A stretch of DNA of 49,499 bases from contig NZ_WAJR01000016.1 of the NCBI RefSeq assembly GCF_008831035.1, positions 1 through 49,499 on the forward strand, given 5' to 3'. The stretch comes from Ellagibacter isourolithinifaciens (GTDB lineage Bacteria > Actinomycetota > Coriobacteriia > Coriobacteriales > Eggerthellaceae). Positions 7,784 to 16,055 of this stretch are shown one piece after another. Both the position numbers and the translations under genes were made by a program. Under the pieces are notes generated by a model. It did not search any database. It was not told the DNA's origin and worked only from the letters and a program-made list of their open reading frames with translations. Each line of letters starts with the position of its first letter. Position 1 is the stretch's first letter.

Positions 7784-10651
7784 ATGACGCAAAAGCAAAC
7801 CTTCGACGTTTCGGGTATGACCTGTGCTGCCTGCTCCGCTCGCGTCGAGAAGACGACATCGGGCGTTGCCGGTGTCGAGCATGCTGTGGTGAATCTGCTG
7901 AAGAACTCGATGGAGGTGGAATACGACGGAAATCCCGCCACGCTCGCCGCGATCAGCGCGGCGGTCGAGAAGGCGGGCTACGGCGCCGCGCCCCGAATCG
8001 AGGCCGCCGCAGCCGCAGGTGCCCCGAGCGGCGCAGCTCCCTCGGCCGCGCGGGAAAACGCCGCCGCGAAGGAGGCGGCGCATGTGCGCATGCGGCTCAT
8101 CGTGTCGTTCGTGTTTACCATCCCCTTGTTCTACTTATCCATGGGGCACATGTTCGGGTGGCCCATCCCCGGTATTTTCCTGGGTCATGAGAACATGCTC
8201 ACGTTCGCATTTACCCAGTTCCTGCTCTTGTTGCCCGTGGTTTTCGTGAACTTCAAGTTCTTCCGCGTGGGCTTCAAGACGCTCTTCCACGGCTCGCCGA
8301 ACATGGACTCGCTCATCGCGCTGGGCTCGACTGCCTCGACGGTCTACGGCATCGTCGCGATCTACCGTATCGGCTGGGGAATGGGGCACGGCGACGTCGA
8401 TTTCGCGCACATGGCGGCGATGGATTTGTACTTCGAGTCGGCGGCGATGATCCTCACGCTGATCACGCTGGGCAAGTACTTTGAGGCGCGCGCGAAGGGC
8501 AAGACCACCGACGCGATTGCGCAGCTTATGGACCTCTCTCCGAAAACGGCGATTCGCCGCAACGTCGACGGTGCCGAGGAAGAAATCCCTGTCGAGCAGG
8601 TGCGACCGGGGGATATCCTCATCGTTCGCGCCGGTGCGGGCGTGCCTGTCGACGGAGTGGTGATTGAAGGCGCGGGCACGGTCGACGAGTCCGTCATCAC
8701 GGGCGAAAGCGTACCGGTGGAAAAGGGCGTGGGGGCTGCGGTTACGGGTGCGACGGTGAACCGCACGGGATGGTTCGCCATGCGCGCCGAGCGCGTGGGC
8801 GCAGACACCGTGCTCGCGGGGATCGTGCGCATGGTCGATGAGGCGACGAGCTCAAAGGCCCCTATCGAGAAGCTCGCCGACAAGATTTCGGGCGTGTTCG
8901 TGCCCGTGGTCATCGCGATTGCGCTTATCACCTTCATCATCTGGATGTTTGTCGGTGCAGGTGTGACGACCGCTCTTTCTCACGCGATCAGCGTGCTCGT
9001 TATCTCGTGCCCTTGCGCTTTGGGGCTCGCCACCCCGACCGCCATCATGGTGGGGACGGGACGCGGTGCTGCGAACGGCATCCTCGTGAAGTCGGCAGAG
9101 GCGCTGCAGACCGCGCACGGCGTGAAGACGGTCGTTCTCGACAAGACAGGAACCATCACGAAGGGTGCGCCCGAGGTGTGCGAGGTGCTGGTTGCCGAGG
9201 GGCGTTGCGGCAGCGCTTCGAGCGCTACGGGTTGTGCCGGCGGAGTCCCGAGCTCGGCAGATGGCTTCGGTGGCGCCCGCAAAGCGAGTTCCGCACGAGC
9301 CGAACAGTCCAGTGGACTGTTCGTGCGAGTCGGGACTGCCGAGCGACTGGGTGCTGCCGAAGCCATTCAAACCTCTCAGGTTGACGCTCAAACACTCGCC
9401 TTCCTTTCCCTTGCATACTCCCTCGAGAAGCGCTCGGAGCACCCGCTTGCGCAGGCAATCGTGGCATACGCCGAGGCTCGCGGCGCGATGGCACAAGAAG
9501 TCGAGCACTTCGAGCAGATTCCCGGCGGCGGGCTTCGCGGAGTTGTCGCTGGTCGCGCGTGTCTCGCCGGCAATGCGCGGCTCATGGAGGAGGGCTGCAT
9601 CGACATCGCAGGGGCGGAAGGAGGGGCGCAGCGCTTGGCCGATGAGGGAAAGACGGTGATTTACTTCGCGGTCGATGGCGAGCTCGCGGGCCTTATTGCG
9701 CTGGCTGACGAGCCCAAGCCCCGAAGCGCTGCGGCGCTTGCCGAGCTCTCGCGCATGGGTATCCGGACCGTCATGCTCACGGGCGACAACGAGCGCACGG
9801 CACATGCCATCCAAAAACGCGTCGGCACCGACGATGTCATTGCCGGCGTGTTGCCTCAGGGTAAGGAAGAGGTCATTCGCGACCTGCAGAAACAGGGAAC
9901 AGTTGCCATGGTGGGCGACGGCGTGAACGATGCTCCCGCCCTCGCGCGCGCCGATGTGGGCATCGCCATCGGTGCGGGCACCGACATCGCCATCGACAGC
10001 GCCGATATTGTGCTCATGAAAAGCGACCTGACCGATGTGCCCGCGGCGATCTCGCTTTCGCGCGCGACCATGCGCAATATTAAGCAGAACCTGTTCTGGG
10101 CGCTCATTTACAATGTGATCTGTATCCCCGTGGCGGCCGGTGCGCTCTCGTTCGCGGGCGTAACGTTAAACCCCATGATCGCCGCGGCGGCGATGTCGTG
10201 CAGCTCGGTGTGCGTGGTTTCGAACGCGCTTCGCCTGCGAGGTTGGAAGCCTGTGGTGCTCGGCGAGGCGGCATCGGCGCTGGAACCCGAGGCTGCACCC
10301 GATGCCGCACCCGGGGCTGCGATCGCAAGCGAGGCGGGTGTGCCCACGATGGATGGGCCCTCTGCGGAAGACGGCGACGGGTCGCCTGTTTCCGCTGGTC
10401 ATATCGAAGAAGTGCAAACCGTGAAACCGAAGGAGATCATCATGGAGAAAAAGCTGTCCGTCGAAGGAATGATGTGCCAACATTGCGTTGCCCACGTGAA
10501 GAAGGCGCTCGAGGGTATCGAGGGCGTTGAGGAAGCCGTGGTCGACCTCGATTCCAACAGCGCGACGGCGAAACTATCCGCCGACGTGGCCGACCAGGTG
10601 CTTGTCGACGCCATCGTCGATGCGGGATACGAAGCGAAGGTCGTCGAGTAG
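7784..10651 (+). CDS. copA: Copper-translocating P1B-type ATPase with a C-terminal CopZ-like domain
   Basis: The 955-residue Cu(I) export pump has an N-terminal heavy-metal domain with GMTCAAC (Cys14, Cys17). It also has the membrane CPC at 409-411, the phosphorylated Asp453 in DKTGT, SEHPLA in the nucleotide domain and GDGVND at 711-716. A late MSCSS fits copper rather than zinc. Two features are unusual. About 55 Ser/Gly/Ala-rich residues are inserted shortly after DKTG and carry a DNA palindrome. The C-terminus then runs through an Ala/Pro/acidic linker into a second heavy-metal domain from residue 887 (GMMCQHC, Cys898 and Cys901). It is coupled to csoR and should protect the cytoplasm from copper. 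Confidence 0.95.
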   Translation: MTQKQTFDVSGMTCAACSARVEKTTSGVAGVEHAVVNLLKNSMEVEYDGNPATLAAISAAVEKAGYGAAPRIEAAAAAGAPSGAAPSAARENAAAKEAAHVRMRLIVSFVFTIPLFYLSMGHMFGWPIPGIFLGHENMLTFAFTQFLLLLPVVFVNFKFFRVGFKTLFHGSPNMDSLIALGSTASTVYGIVAIYRIGWGMGHGDVDFAHMAAMDLYFESAAMILTLITLGKYFEARAKGKTTDAIAQLMDLSPKTAIRRNVDGAEEEIPVEQVRPGDILIVRAGAGVPVDGVVIEGAGTVDESVITGESVPVEKGVGAAVTGATVNRTGWFAMRAERVGADTVLAGIVRMVDEATSSKAPIEKLADKISGVFVPVVIAIALITFIIWMFVGAGVTTALSHAISVLVISCPCALGLATPTAIMVGTGRGAANGILVKSAEALQTAHGVKTVVLDKTGTITKGAPEVCEVLVAEGRCGSASSATGCAGGVPSSADGFGGARKASSARAEQSSGLFVRVGTAERLGAAEAIQTSQVDAQTLAFLSLAYSLEKRSEHPLAQAIVAYAEARGAMAQEVEHFEQIPGGGLRGVVAGRACLAGNARLMEEGCIDIAGAEGGAQRLADEGKTVIYFAVDGELAGLIALADEPKPRSAAALAELSRMGIRTVMLTGDNERTAHAIQKRVGTDDVIAGVLPQGKEEVIRDLQKQGTVAMVGDGVNDAPALARADVGIAIGAGTDIAIDSADIVLMKSDLTDVPAAISLSRATMRNIKQNLFWALIYNVICIPVAAGALSFAGVTLNPMIAAAAMSCSSVCVVSNALRLRGWKPVVLGEAASALEPEAAPDAAPGAAIASEAGVPTMDGPSAEDGDGSPVSAGHIEEVQTVKPKEIIMEKKLSVEGMMCQHCVAHVKKALEGIEGVEEAVVDLDSNSATAKLSADVADQVLVDAIVDAGYEAKVVE
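9301..9323. repeat. Palindromic repeat inside copA
   Basis: An 11-bp arm (CGAACAGTCCA) and its exact complement flank a single central G. The surrounding 9,200-9,380 stretch encodes the low-complexity insertion in the CopA nucleotide domain. It also contains further short inverted words around GCTCGGCAG. This resembles a REP-like element captured in frame within a coding sequence. Confidence 0.6.
10442..10651 (+). CDS. copZ: Internal in-frame start producing a CopZ-like copper chaperone
   Basis: ATG 10442 is preceded by AAGGAG at 10430-10435 with six bases of spacing, one of the better ribosome sites in the window. Translation from here gives 69 residues, the usual length of free CopZ. The product begins MEKKLSVEGMMCQHC and ends at the copA stop. 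It is a complete heavy-metal-associated domain with the CxxC pair. The frame is that of copA, so the same codons can serve as the pump's C-terminal domain and as a separate cytosolic chaperone. Separate translation is inferred from the ribosome site and has not been shown. Confidence 0.55.
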   Translation: MEKKLSVEGMMCQHCVAHVKKALEGIEGVEEAVVDLDSNSATAKLSADVADQVLVDAIVDAGYEAKVVE

Positions 10652-10663
10652 CAAGACGCCTCC

Positions 10664-10833
10664 TTCGTGGTCAAAGAAAGAGTTATGCGCTGCTGTTGGC
10701 TCGCTAAAGTGACATTCACTCTGTAGTTACACCCCGCATTACCAAAATTTGGGTTGTAACTGCGACAATTCTCGACTCTCACCCATTTGAAAGAAGCAAA
10801 CGAGCGCGCATAACTCGCTCAGTTGACCACGAA
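10664..10833. repeat. Imperfect inverted-repeat element between copA and tcdA
   Basis: TTCGTGGTCAA (10664-10674) and GAGTTATGCGC (10680-10690) reappear as exact complements at 10823-10833 and 10806-10816, in mirror order. A further 11-bp arm pair (10725-10735 and 10751-10761, one mismatch) lies in the centre. Together these can fold the whole 170 bases into a branched hairpin. It could terminate copA transcription or be a miniature transposable element. No target duplication is evident. Confidence 0.6.
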
Positions 10834-10944
10834 CTTGCCCTATTGCTCCACGAGGCGTTGCGAGCGCCTATCCACTGCGATTTTGAGGGCAAGCCACGCT
10901 CTCGCCTCCCTAATTCGCTAAAGCCCACCGGAAGGAACGAACCC

Positions 10945-11781
10945 ATGGCTAAGACAGCCGAACCGAACACAACCCCCGCACCCGATGGGCGCCCGCTCGT
11001 TGCGCGAACGTCCCCTCTCGAGGATCGATGGGGGAGGCTCTCCATCGTGTTCGGCCAGGACGGCGTCGATTTGCTCGCCGGCAAGAAAGTGCTGCTCTTC
11101 GGTCTGGGCGGTGTCGGCTCGAACTGCCTTGAGCCCCTCGCGCGCGGTGGTATCGGATCGTTTGTGCTGGTCGATTGCGACGTTGTGCAGCCCTCGAACG
11201 TGAACCGCCAGGCGGTTGCTTGGGAGAGCACTATCGGTCGACGCAAGACGGACGTCGCGCGCGAGATGGTGCGCGCGATCAACCCCGAGGCCCATGTGGA
11301 AACGGTCGACGAGTTCGTCCTGACCGAAAACCTGCCCGCTTTCCTTGACGCGCACGGCGACGTCGACTTCGTGATCGACGCAATCGACACGGTCTCCGCG
11401 AAAATCGCCCTCGCGAAGCTGTGCGAAGATCGGGGCCTTTCGCTCGTGTGCTCAGCGGGTGCAGCGGATCGCTTCTTCCCCGAGCGCCTTTCGTTTGCGA
11501 ACATCTACGACACGCACGATTGCGGGCTTTGCCGAATCTTGCGCAAAGAGGCACGAAAGCTCGGCATCAAACGCTGGACCATCCTGTATTCCGACGAGCC
11601 TTCTGCGCGCGAGCTTTTGGGCACCCCGCGCCTGCCCGAGCCCGAGCAAGTGCCCGGTGAGCGACGCCGGAAGCTTCCGCTCGGCACAACTTCCTGGATG
11701 CCTCCCATCATGGGACAAATGATCGCGGGCTATGTGATCTGCTCGCTTATGGGTTTGGAAAACGGCGGGCGATCGTTGTGA
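10945..11781 (+). CDS. tcdA: tRNA threonylcarbamoyladenosine dehydratase (TcdA), E1/ThiF-like
   Basis: The 278-residue protein has an E1-like Rossmann fold with the ATP-binding loop GLGGVGS at 53-59. DCD at 77-79 and NVNRQ at 85-89 follow, as in TcdA/YgdL. TcdA activates the t6A carboxyl group with ATP to make cyclic t6A37 in ANN-decoding tRNAs. ATG 10945 is chosen for the GAAGGA eight bases upstream; extending to 10843 adds an unsupported leader. Its stop overlaps the next gene's start as TGATG, indicating translational coupling to the TatD-type hydrolase. Other ThiF-family roles cannot be excluded, but no sulfur-carrier gene is nearby. Confidence 0.82.
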   Translation: MAKTAEPNTTPAPDGRPLVARTSPLEDRWGRLSIVFGQDGVDLLAGKKVLLFGLGGVGSNCLEPLARGGIGSFVLVDCDVVQPSNVNRQAVAWESTIGRRKTDVAREMVRAINPEAHVETVDEFVLTENLPAFLDAHGDVDFVIDAIDTVSAKIALAKLCEDRGLSLVCSAGAADRFFPERLSFANIYDTHDCGLCRILRKEARKLGIKRWTILYSDEPSARELLGTPRLPEPEQVPGERRRKLPLGTTSWMPPIMGQMIAGYVICSLMGLENGGRSL

Positions 11782-12557
11782 TGGAGGGGATCCCGCTCAT
11801 CGACACGCACTGCCACCTGGACTTTGCGGGCAATGCGGTGGAACTTGCCGCGGCGTATGCCGCATGCGGCGGTGCGCTATCGGGAACCTGCGATCCGTGG
11901 GATTTCGAGCGCGTCCGCACGATGTTCGCCCCCTTTGCCTCGCGCGTGCGGGTTGGCTTGGGGCTTCATCCGTGGTGGGTTGCCGATGGCACTTGCGGGG
12001 AAGAGGAAGTCGCGCTGTTCGAGCGCTTGGCACCCGTCGCGTCTCTTATCTCGGAAGTGGGGCTCGACTTTCAGCCGCGACGCGCCGATACGCGCGATGC
12101 GCAAATCGAGGCGTTTGAGCGCGTCTGCGTTGCTGCCGCGCGCCCTTCAGCGGAGTTCCCGCGACGCATTATGTCCATCCACTCGTCGGCGGCAGCGGCC
12201 TGCGTGCTCGATGTGCTCGAACGCACGGGGTGTCTCGATGCTTGCATCTGTATTTTCCACTGGTTCTCCGGCTCGCAAGAGGAGCTGACTCGCGCTATCG
12301 AGTCGGGCTGTCTCTTCTCCGTGAACGAGCGCATGCTCAAAACGAAGCGCGGACGTGCCTATGCGCGCGCAATTCCCAAAGATCGCCTGCTCATCGAGAC
12401 CGACTTCCCGAGCAAACCCACCGCTATGACGATTCCCCAAGACGTCGTCCCGCGCCTCGAGCGTACGATGTCGCTGCTCGCTGCGGCTCGCGGTGACGAT
12501 GGGCGCTCGCTGGCCTCGGCCATTGCCGCCGCAAGCAAGCGGCTTCTTCTCCCGTAG
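11781..12557 (+). CDS. TatD-family metal-dependent hydrolase
   Basis: The amidohydrolase-fold protein of 258 residues begins with the metal motif DTHCHLD (HxH). It then shows EVGLD (metal-bridging Glu), SIHSSAA (His) and LLIETDFPS (Asp) near the C-terminus, the TatD series in order. Characterised family members are DNases or exonucleases and D-aminoacyl-tRNA deacylase-like enzymes. ATG 11781 shares one base with the tcdA stop; GTG 11778 is an alternative. The usual GxHP is present as GLHPWW. Confidence 0.85.
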   Translation: MEGIPLIDTHCHLDFAGNAVELAAAYAACGGALSGTCDPWDFERVRTMFAPFASRVRVGLGLHPWWVADGTCGEEEVALFERLAPVASLISEVGLDFQPRRADTRDAQIEAFERVCVAAARPSAEFPRRIMSIHSSAAAACVLDVLERTGCLDACICIFHWFSGSQEELTRAIESGCLFSVNERMLKTKRGRAYARAIPKDRLLIETDFPSKPTAMTIPQDVVPRLERTMSLLAAARGDDGRSLASAIAAASKRLLLP

Positions 12558-12663
12558 AGAGGCAATTCGAGGTTCAAAAGTTTTCCGTGGGATATTTAAC
12601 GAGGAAGCCATGGCAAACTTCTTGTGATTTGTTTGAATATCGAACAGTAAGCAGGTACGATAC

Positions 12664-13096
12664 GTGAACGAACAGGCTGCGCAAATTGAGCAGAGTGTTA
12701 AGGTTGAACAGATAAAACAAGGTAGCTGTCGCCTTCGCTACTGCCTGTGGACGGCAGGGGGTTTTCTCTTTTTCGCTCTGGGGATGGTGGGCGCAGTGTT
12801 GCCGATTCTGCCTACGACGCCGTTCATCCTGGTGGCAGCCTTCTGCTTTGCACGCAGCTCCAATCGTCTGAACGGCTGGTAAAGGCACGAAAGTCTACAA
12901 GATGGTGTTTGAGGGCTATATGACCAAGCGTTCCATGACGCTGCGGTCGAAGCTCACTATCCTTGTGCCCGTTACCGCGCTTTTGGCTGTGGGCTTTGCC
13001 ATGATGGGCAACGTTCCTGTTGGCCGTGCAATTGTTGCCGCCGTGTGGGTGGGGCATATCGTCTATTTCGGGTTTGTCGTGAAAAGTGAGCGCTAA
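12664..13096 (+). pseudogene. DUF454 (YbaN-like) inner-membrane protein gene, frameshifted
   Basis: Two adjacent frames together make one DUF454 protein. The first (12664-12882) carries the membrane segment and the family core [18 protein letters not shown], then stops just after NRLNGW. The second resumes at once in the +1 frame with KGTKVYKMVFEGYMTKRSMT, the expected family continuation, and two more helices to 13096. The break is at the TAA at 12880-12882. A one-base skip there would restore about 143 residues. This could be a pseudogene, a sequencing error or programmed frameshifting. Pseudogene or error is most likely, since no slippery heptamer or stimulator is evident. Confidence 0.75.
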
Positions 13097-13202
13097 CCAG
13101 GGAATTCGCGCCAGAGATTTCGCGCTCAGCGATGGGGTTTGCCCTGTGCCAGAAGCTACCGCATGGCGCTTTCCGCCTTGCGGCCCTTGTACGGCAATCC
13201 TG

Positions 13203-13240
13203 CCCGCTTCTTCTGCCCCGCTTCTTCTGCCCCGCTTCTC
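13203..13240. repeat. 14-bp tandem repeat
   Basis: CCCGCTTCTTCTGC is present twice head to tail (13203-13216 and 13217-13230), followed by a partial third copy. It lies in the noncoding leader of the DMT exporter and probably arose by slippage. Confidence 0.7.
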
Positions 13241-13347
13241 GCCCGTCCTCCGTGCCCAGCCCTCACCCATCGCCTTTTTTCTCTTTTTGCGGGCGTCGCG
13301 CCCCATTGCGCCTGCGCTCCTGTACTATAGGGCGGTTTGGTGATTCG

Positions 13348-14289
13348 ATGGGGAAGGAAAGCGGCCGCGTGAGGCGAATGGGCGAAAGCGATCGTGCCAC
13401 GATGGTGGGCTTTCTTGCGCTCGTGTTCTGGAGCATGATGTTCGGGTTTGTGCGCCTGACCTCGCAGGGTTTCGGCGTCTTGCTCGGCGGTGCGCTCATC
13501 TACACGCTTGGCGCGATCTCGCTGTTCATCGTTTTGCGCCCATCGCGGCCGAACGCTTATTCCTTGAAGTACTTCCTGGTCAGCGGCGGGCTTTTCGTGT
13601 TCTACGAGGCCGCCATAAGCGCCTCGATCGGCCTTGCTGCCTCGTCCACGCAAACGGTCGAGCTCAGCATGGTGAACTATTTGTGGCCCTCACTTACCGT
13701 TCTTTTGAACTCCACGGCGATGCGCGGCGCGCGCGGATTCGCCCGCGCTCTGCCGGGTGCTGCGGTCGCGACGGTGGGCGTAATGCTCGCTATTGGGGGA
13801 GATGCCGGCCTTGACGCGGGCGTCGTCGCGGCGGATATCTCCTCGAATCCGCTTCCGTTCGCCCTGACGCTCGCGGCGGCGCTTGCCTGGGCGTCCTATT
13901 CCGTCGTTACGCCGCGCATCACGAACGGCAAGGATGCCACGCCCTATTTCATGATCGGCGTCGCGGCGGTGTTCTGGGTGATGTTCGCCGCCTCGGGCGC
14001 GCCTGTTCCCCAAAGCATGCCGTCTATCGGGTCGATCCTGGCGCTTCTTGCCGCGATGGGCTCGATCGCCGCAGGGTACGCGTGCTGGAACCACGGACTG
14101 CTGTTCGGCAACGTGTCGCGCATGGCGCTAGCGTCGTACGCGGCGCCCTTTCTCTCGGTGGTGGCAAGCTCGATCATCTTGGGGCTCGCGCTGCCCGGGC
14201 TTTTCTGGGCAGGCGTTGCCTTCGTCGTTGCGGGTTCGTTGTTGAACCTGCTCATGGGCAAGCGCACGGAAAGCCACGAAAAAGCCTAG
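13348..14289 (+). CDS. DMT/EamA-family transporter, YddG-like exporter
   Basis: The 313-residue protein has about ten hydrophobic helices in two EamA repeats. Polar features typical of the drug/metabolite superfamily are WSMMFGFVR in helix 1 and MVNYLWPSLTVL near residue 110. Family members export amino acids or metabolites; the YddG branch exports aromatic amino acids, but the substrate here is uncertain. ATG 13348 was chosen because the frame upstream is Pro/Arg/Cys-rich and crosses a tandem repeat. No clear Shine-Dalgarno precedes it. TACTAT at 13323-13328 may be its -10 box. Confidence 0.8.
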   Translation: MGKESGRVRRMGESDRATMVGFLALVFWSMMFGFVRLTSQGFGVLLGGALIYTLGAISLFIVLRPSRPNAYSLKYFLVSGGLFVFYEAAISASIGLAASSTQTVELSMVNYLWPSLTVLLNSTAMRGARGFARALPGAAVATVGVMLAIGGDAGLDAGVVAADISSNPLPFALTLAAALAWASYSVVTPRITNGKDATPYFMIGVAAVFWVMFAASGAPVPQSMPSIGSILALLAAMGSIAAGYACWNHGLLFGNVSRMALASYAAPFLSVVASSIILGLALPGLFWAGVAFVVAGSLLNLLMGKRTESHEKA

Positions 14290-14528
14290 CTCGGAAAGGG
14301 GACTCAGGACGCCTTTCGATAGAAGCGGCGTTTTCAAGTTGCCCGCAGTGCTGGCGGCCTTTGCTGCGTTGTCGAGCACATTCCCTTTGTGTCCTGACAG
14401 CTCGTTTTCTCACCGTTTGTCCGCTTTAATTCTGGTTTTGCGCGAATTTGCCGCTTTGTGCTGGTCTTTCGCACGTTCTTCCAATACCATCATGGTCGAT
14501 TTGACCTTATCTTTACGGAGGAATCCCC

Positions 14529-15791
14529 ATGCATCCTTGCGCCGATGCCGAAGCGCTTGCTTTCGCCCAATCCGAACTTGCAGGAACCCGCACCGCCGCG
14601 CTCGTTCGCGATGCCGCCGCGTCCGCCGAGGGCGCCATCATCGAGTGGCGTCGGTTGTTTCATCAGCATCCTGAGCTTTCGGGGCGGGAATCGCATACGC
14701 AGGAGATGCTCTGCGGCGAGCTCGATCGCCTGGGGGTGGAATATCGCCGCCTCGATAACAACGGTATCATCGCGACGATTCGCGGGGAGGCCCCCGGAGC
14801 CTACGATGCCGCCGGCGTCCCCGTTCGCCGCGTGGCACTTCGCGCCGACATCGATGCGCTTCCTGTAACCGAGGACACGGGCGTGCCGTTCGCCTCCGAG
14901 AACGATGGCGTCATGCACGCGTGCGGACACGATGCGCACATGGCCATGATGCTCGGTGCGATCCGTATTCTTCTCGAGACGAAATCGCAGCTCAAAGGCG
15001 AGGTTCGCATTTTGTTCCAGCCTGCTGAGGAAATCTCGATAGGAGCACTCTCCATGATCGACGCCGGCGCGCTCGACGGCGTCGACGCCATTTACGGCGC
15101 GCACATCTGGAGCGAGGTCGACGCGGGCACGGTGTCGTGCGCGCCGGGGCAGCGCATGGCCAACACCGACTGGTTCCACATCGACATCGAGGGCGTCTCC
15201 GCGCACGGTTCCATGCCGCACAAGGGTGTCGACGCCGTTGTCGTGGGGGCGGAGATGGTGAACGGGCTGCAGGTGCTCGTCAGCCGCGACGTGTCGCCGT
15301 TCGACCCGGTCGTGGTCACCGTGGGCGAGTTCCACGGTGGCGAGGCGCGCAACATCATGGCTGGTCACGCCTACCTTTCGGGAACGGTGCGCACCTGGAC
15401 CGAAAAGCTGCGCCGCGAAGTCCCCGATCGCCTCGAGCGCATCGTGAGCAAGATAGGGCACGCTTTCGGGGCCAAGGTGAAGTTCACGTTCGAGGAGGGC
15501 AACGCGGGCCTCTCGAACGACCCCGTGTGCGCGGAGGTCGCGCGGCGTGCGGTCGTGGACATGCTGGGGGAGTCCGCGGTGTCGGACTACCGCGGTACGC
15601 TCTCGGGCGAGGACTTCAGCGAGTACCTGAACATCGTGCCCGGCGTGTTCTGCTTCGTTGGAACGCGAAATCCCGAGGTCGGGGCTTCGCACCCGCAGCA
15701 CAGCTGCCATTTCACCATCGACGAGAGCGTGCTCGCGAAGGGCAGCATGGTTGCCGCCCAATGGGCCTGCCGCATGCTGGCGGCGGAATAG
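14529..15791 (+). CDS. M20-family amidohydrolase (M20D)
   Basis: The 420-residue zinc-dependent peptidase or amidohydrolase has FHQHPELSG at 44-52, ADIDALPV at 106-113 and the metal site ACGHDAH at 131-137. It also has FQPAEE at 163-168, His192 in GAHIW and a closing GEDFSEY. These place it with hippurate or N-acyl-amino-acid hydrolases. The lid domain is intact and the length is normal. ACGGAGG precedes the ATG, about nine bases away. It stands alone between an exporter and dnaE. The acyl-amino-acid substrate cannot be named from sequence. Confidence 0.88.
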   Translation: MHPCADAEALAFAQSELAGTRTAALVRDAAASAEGAIIEWRRLFHQHPELSGRESHTQEMLCGELDRLGVEYRRLDNNGIIATIRGEAPGAYDAAGVPVRRVALRADIDALPVTEDTGVPFASENDGVMHACGHDAHMAMMLGAIRILLETKSQLKGEVRILFQPAEEISIGALSMIDAGALDGVDAIYGAHIWSEVDAGTVSCAPGQRMANTDWFHIDIEGVSAHGSMPHKGVDAVVVGAEMVNGLQVLVSRDVSPFDPVVVTVGEFHGGEARNIMAGHAYLSGTVRTWTEKLRREVPDRLERIVSKIGHAFGAKVKFTFEEGNAGLSNDPVCAEVARRAVVDMLGESAVSDYRGTLSGEDFSEYLNIVPGVFCFVGTRNPEVGASHPQHSCHFTIDESVLAKGSMVAAQWACRMLAAE

Positions 15792-15965
15792 CGGACATCG
15801 TCGTGCGCACTTTGCGGGTTCCCTGAGGGCCCGCGGCTGCTTGCGGGCGCTCCGCCCCGATGCTGGCGGAGATTCCTCGCGGCGGCGCATGTCGGGCTCT
15901 CGTGCGCCTTCCCCGAAAAACCATCATTTGTTCGCTGTGTTAGCCATGCAAAACTTGCCACTTGC

Positions 15966-15974
15966 TGCTATGAT
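15966..15974 (+). promoter_or_regulatory. Extended -10 promoter (TGCTATGAT) for dnaE
   Basis: TGCTATGAT is an exact TGnTATGAT extended -10 and predicts a leader of about 75 bases before dnaE. The same nine bases occur, on the other strand, before the SPQTG surface-protein gene. Confidence 0.5.
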
Positions 15975-16055
15975 TGAACGTGAGAAAACAGCTGCGCACT
16001 CACACTTGCAAACACACTTCGCGCGCATACCACGTAAGCGATTCGAGGCATATCC

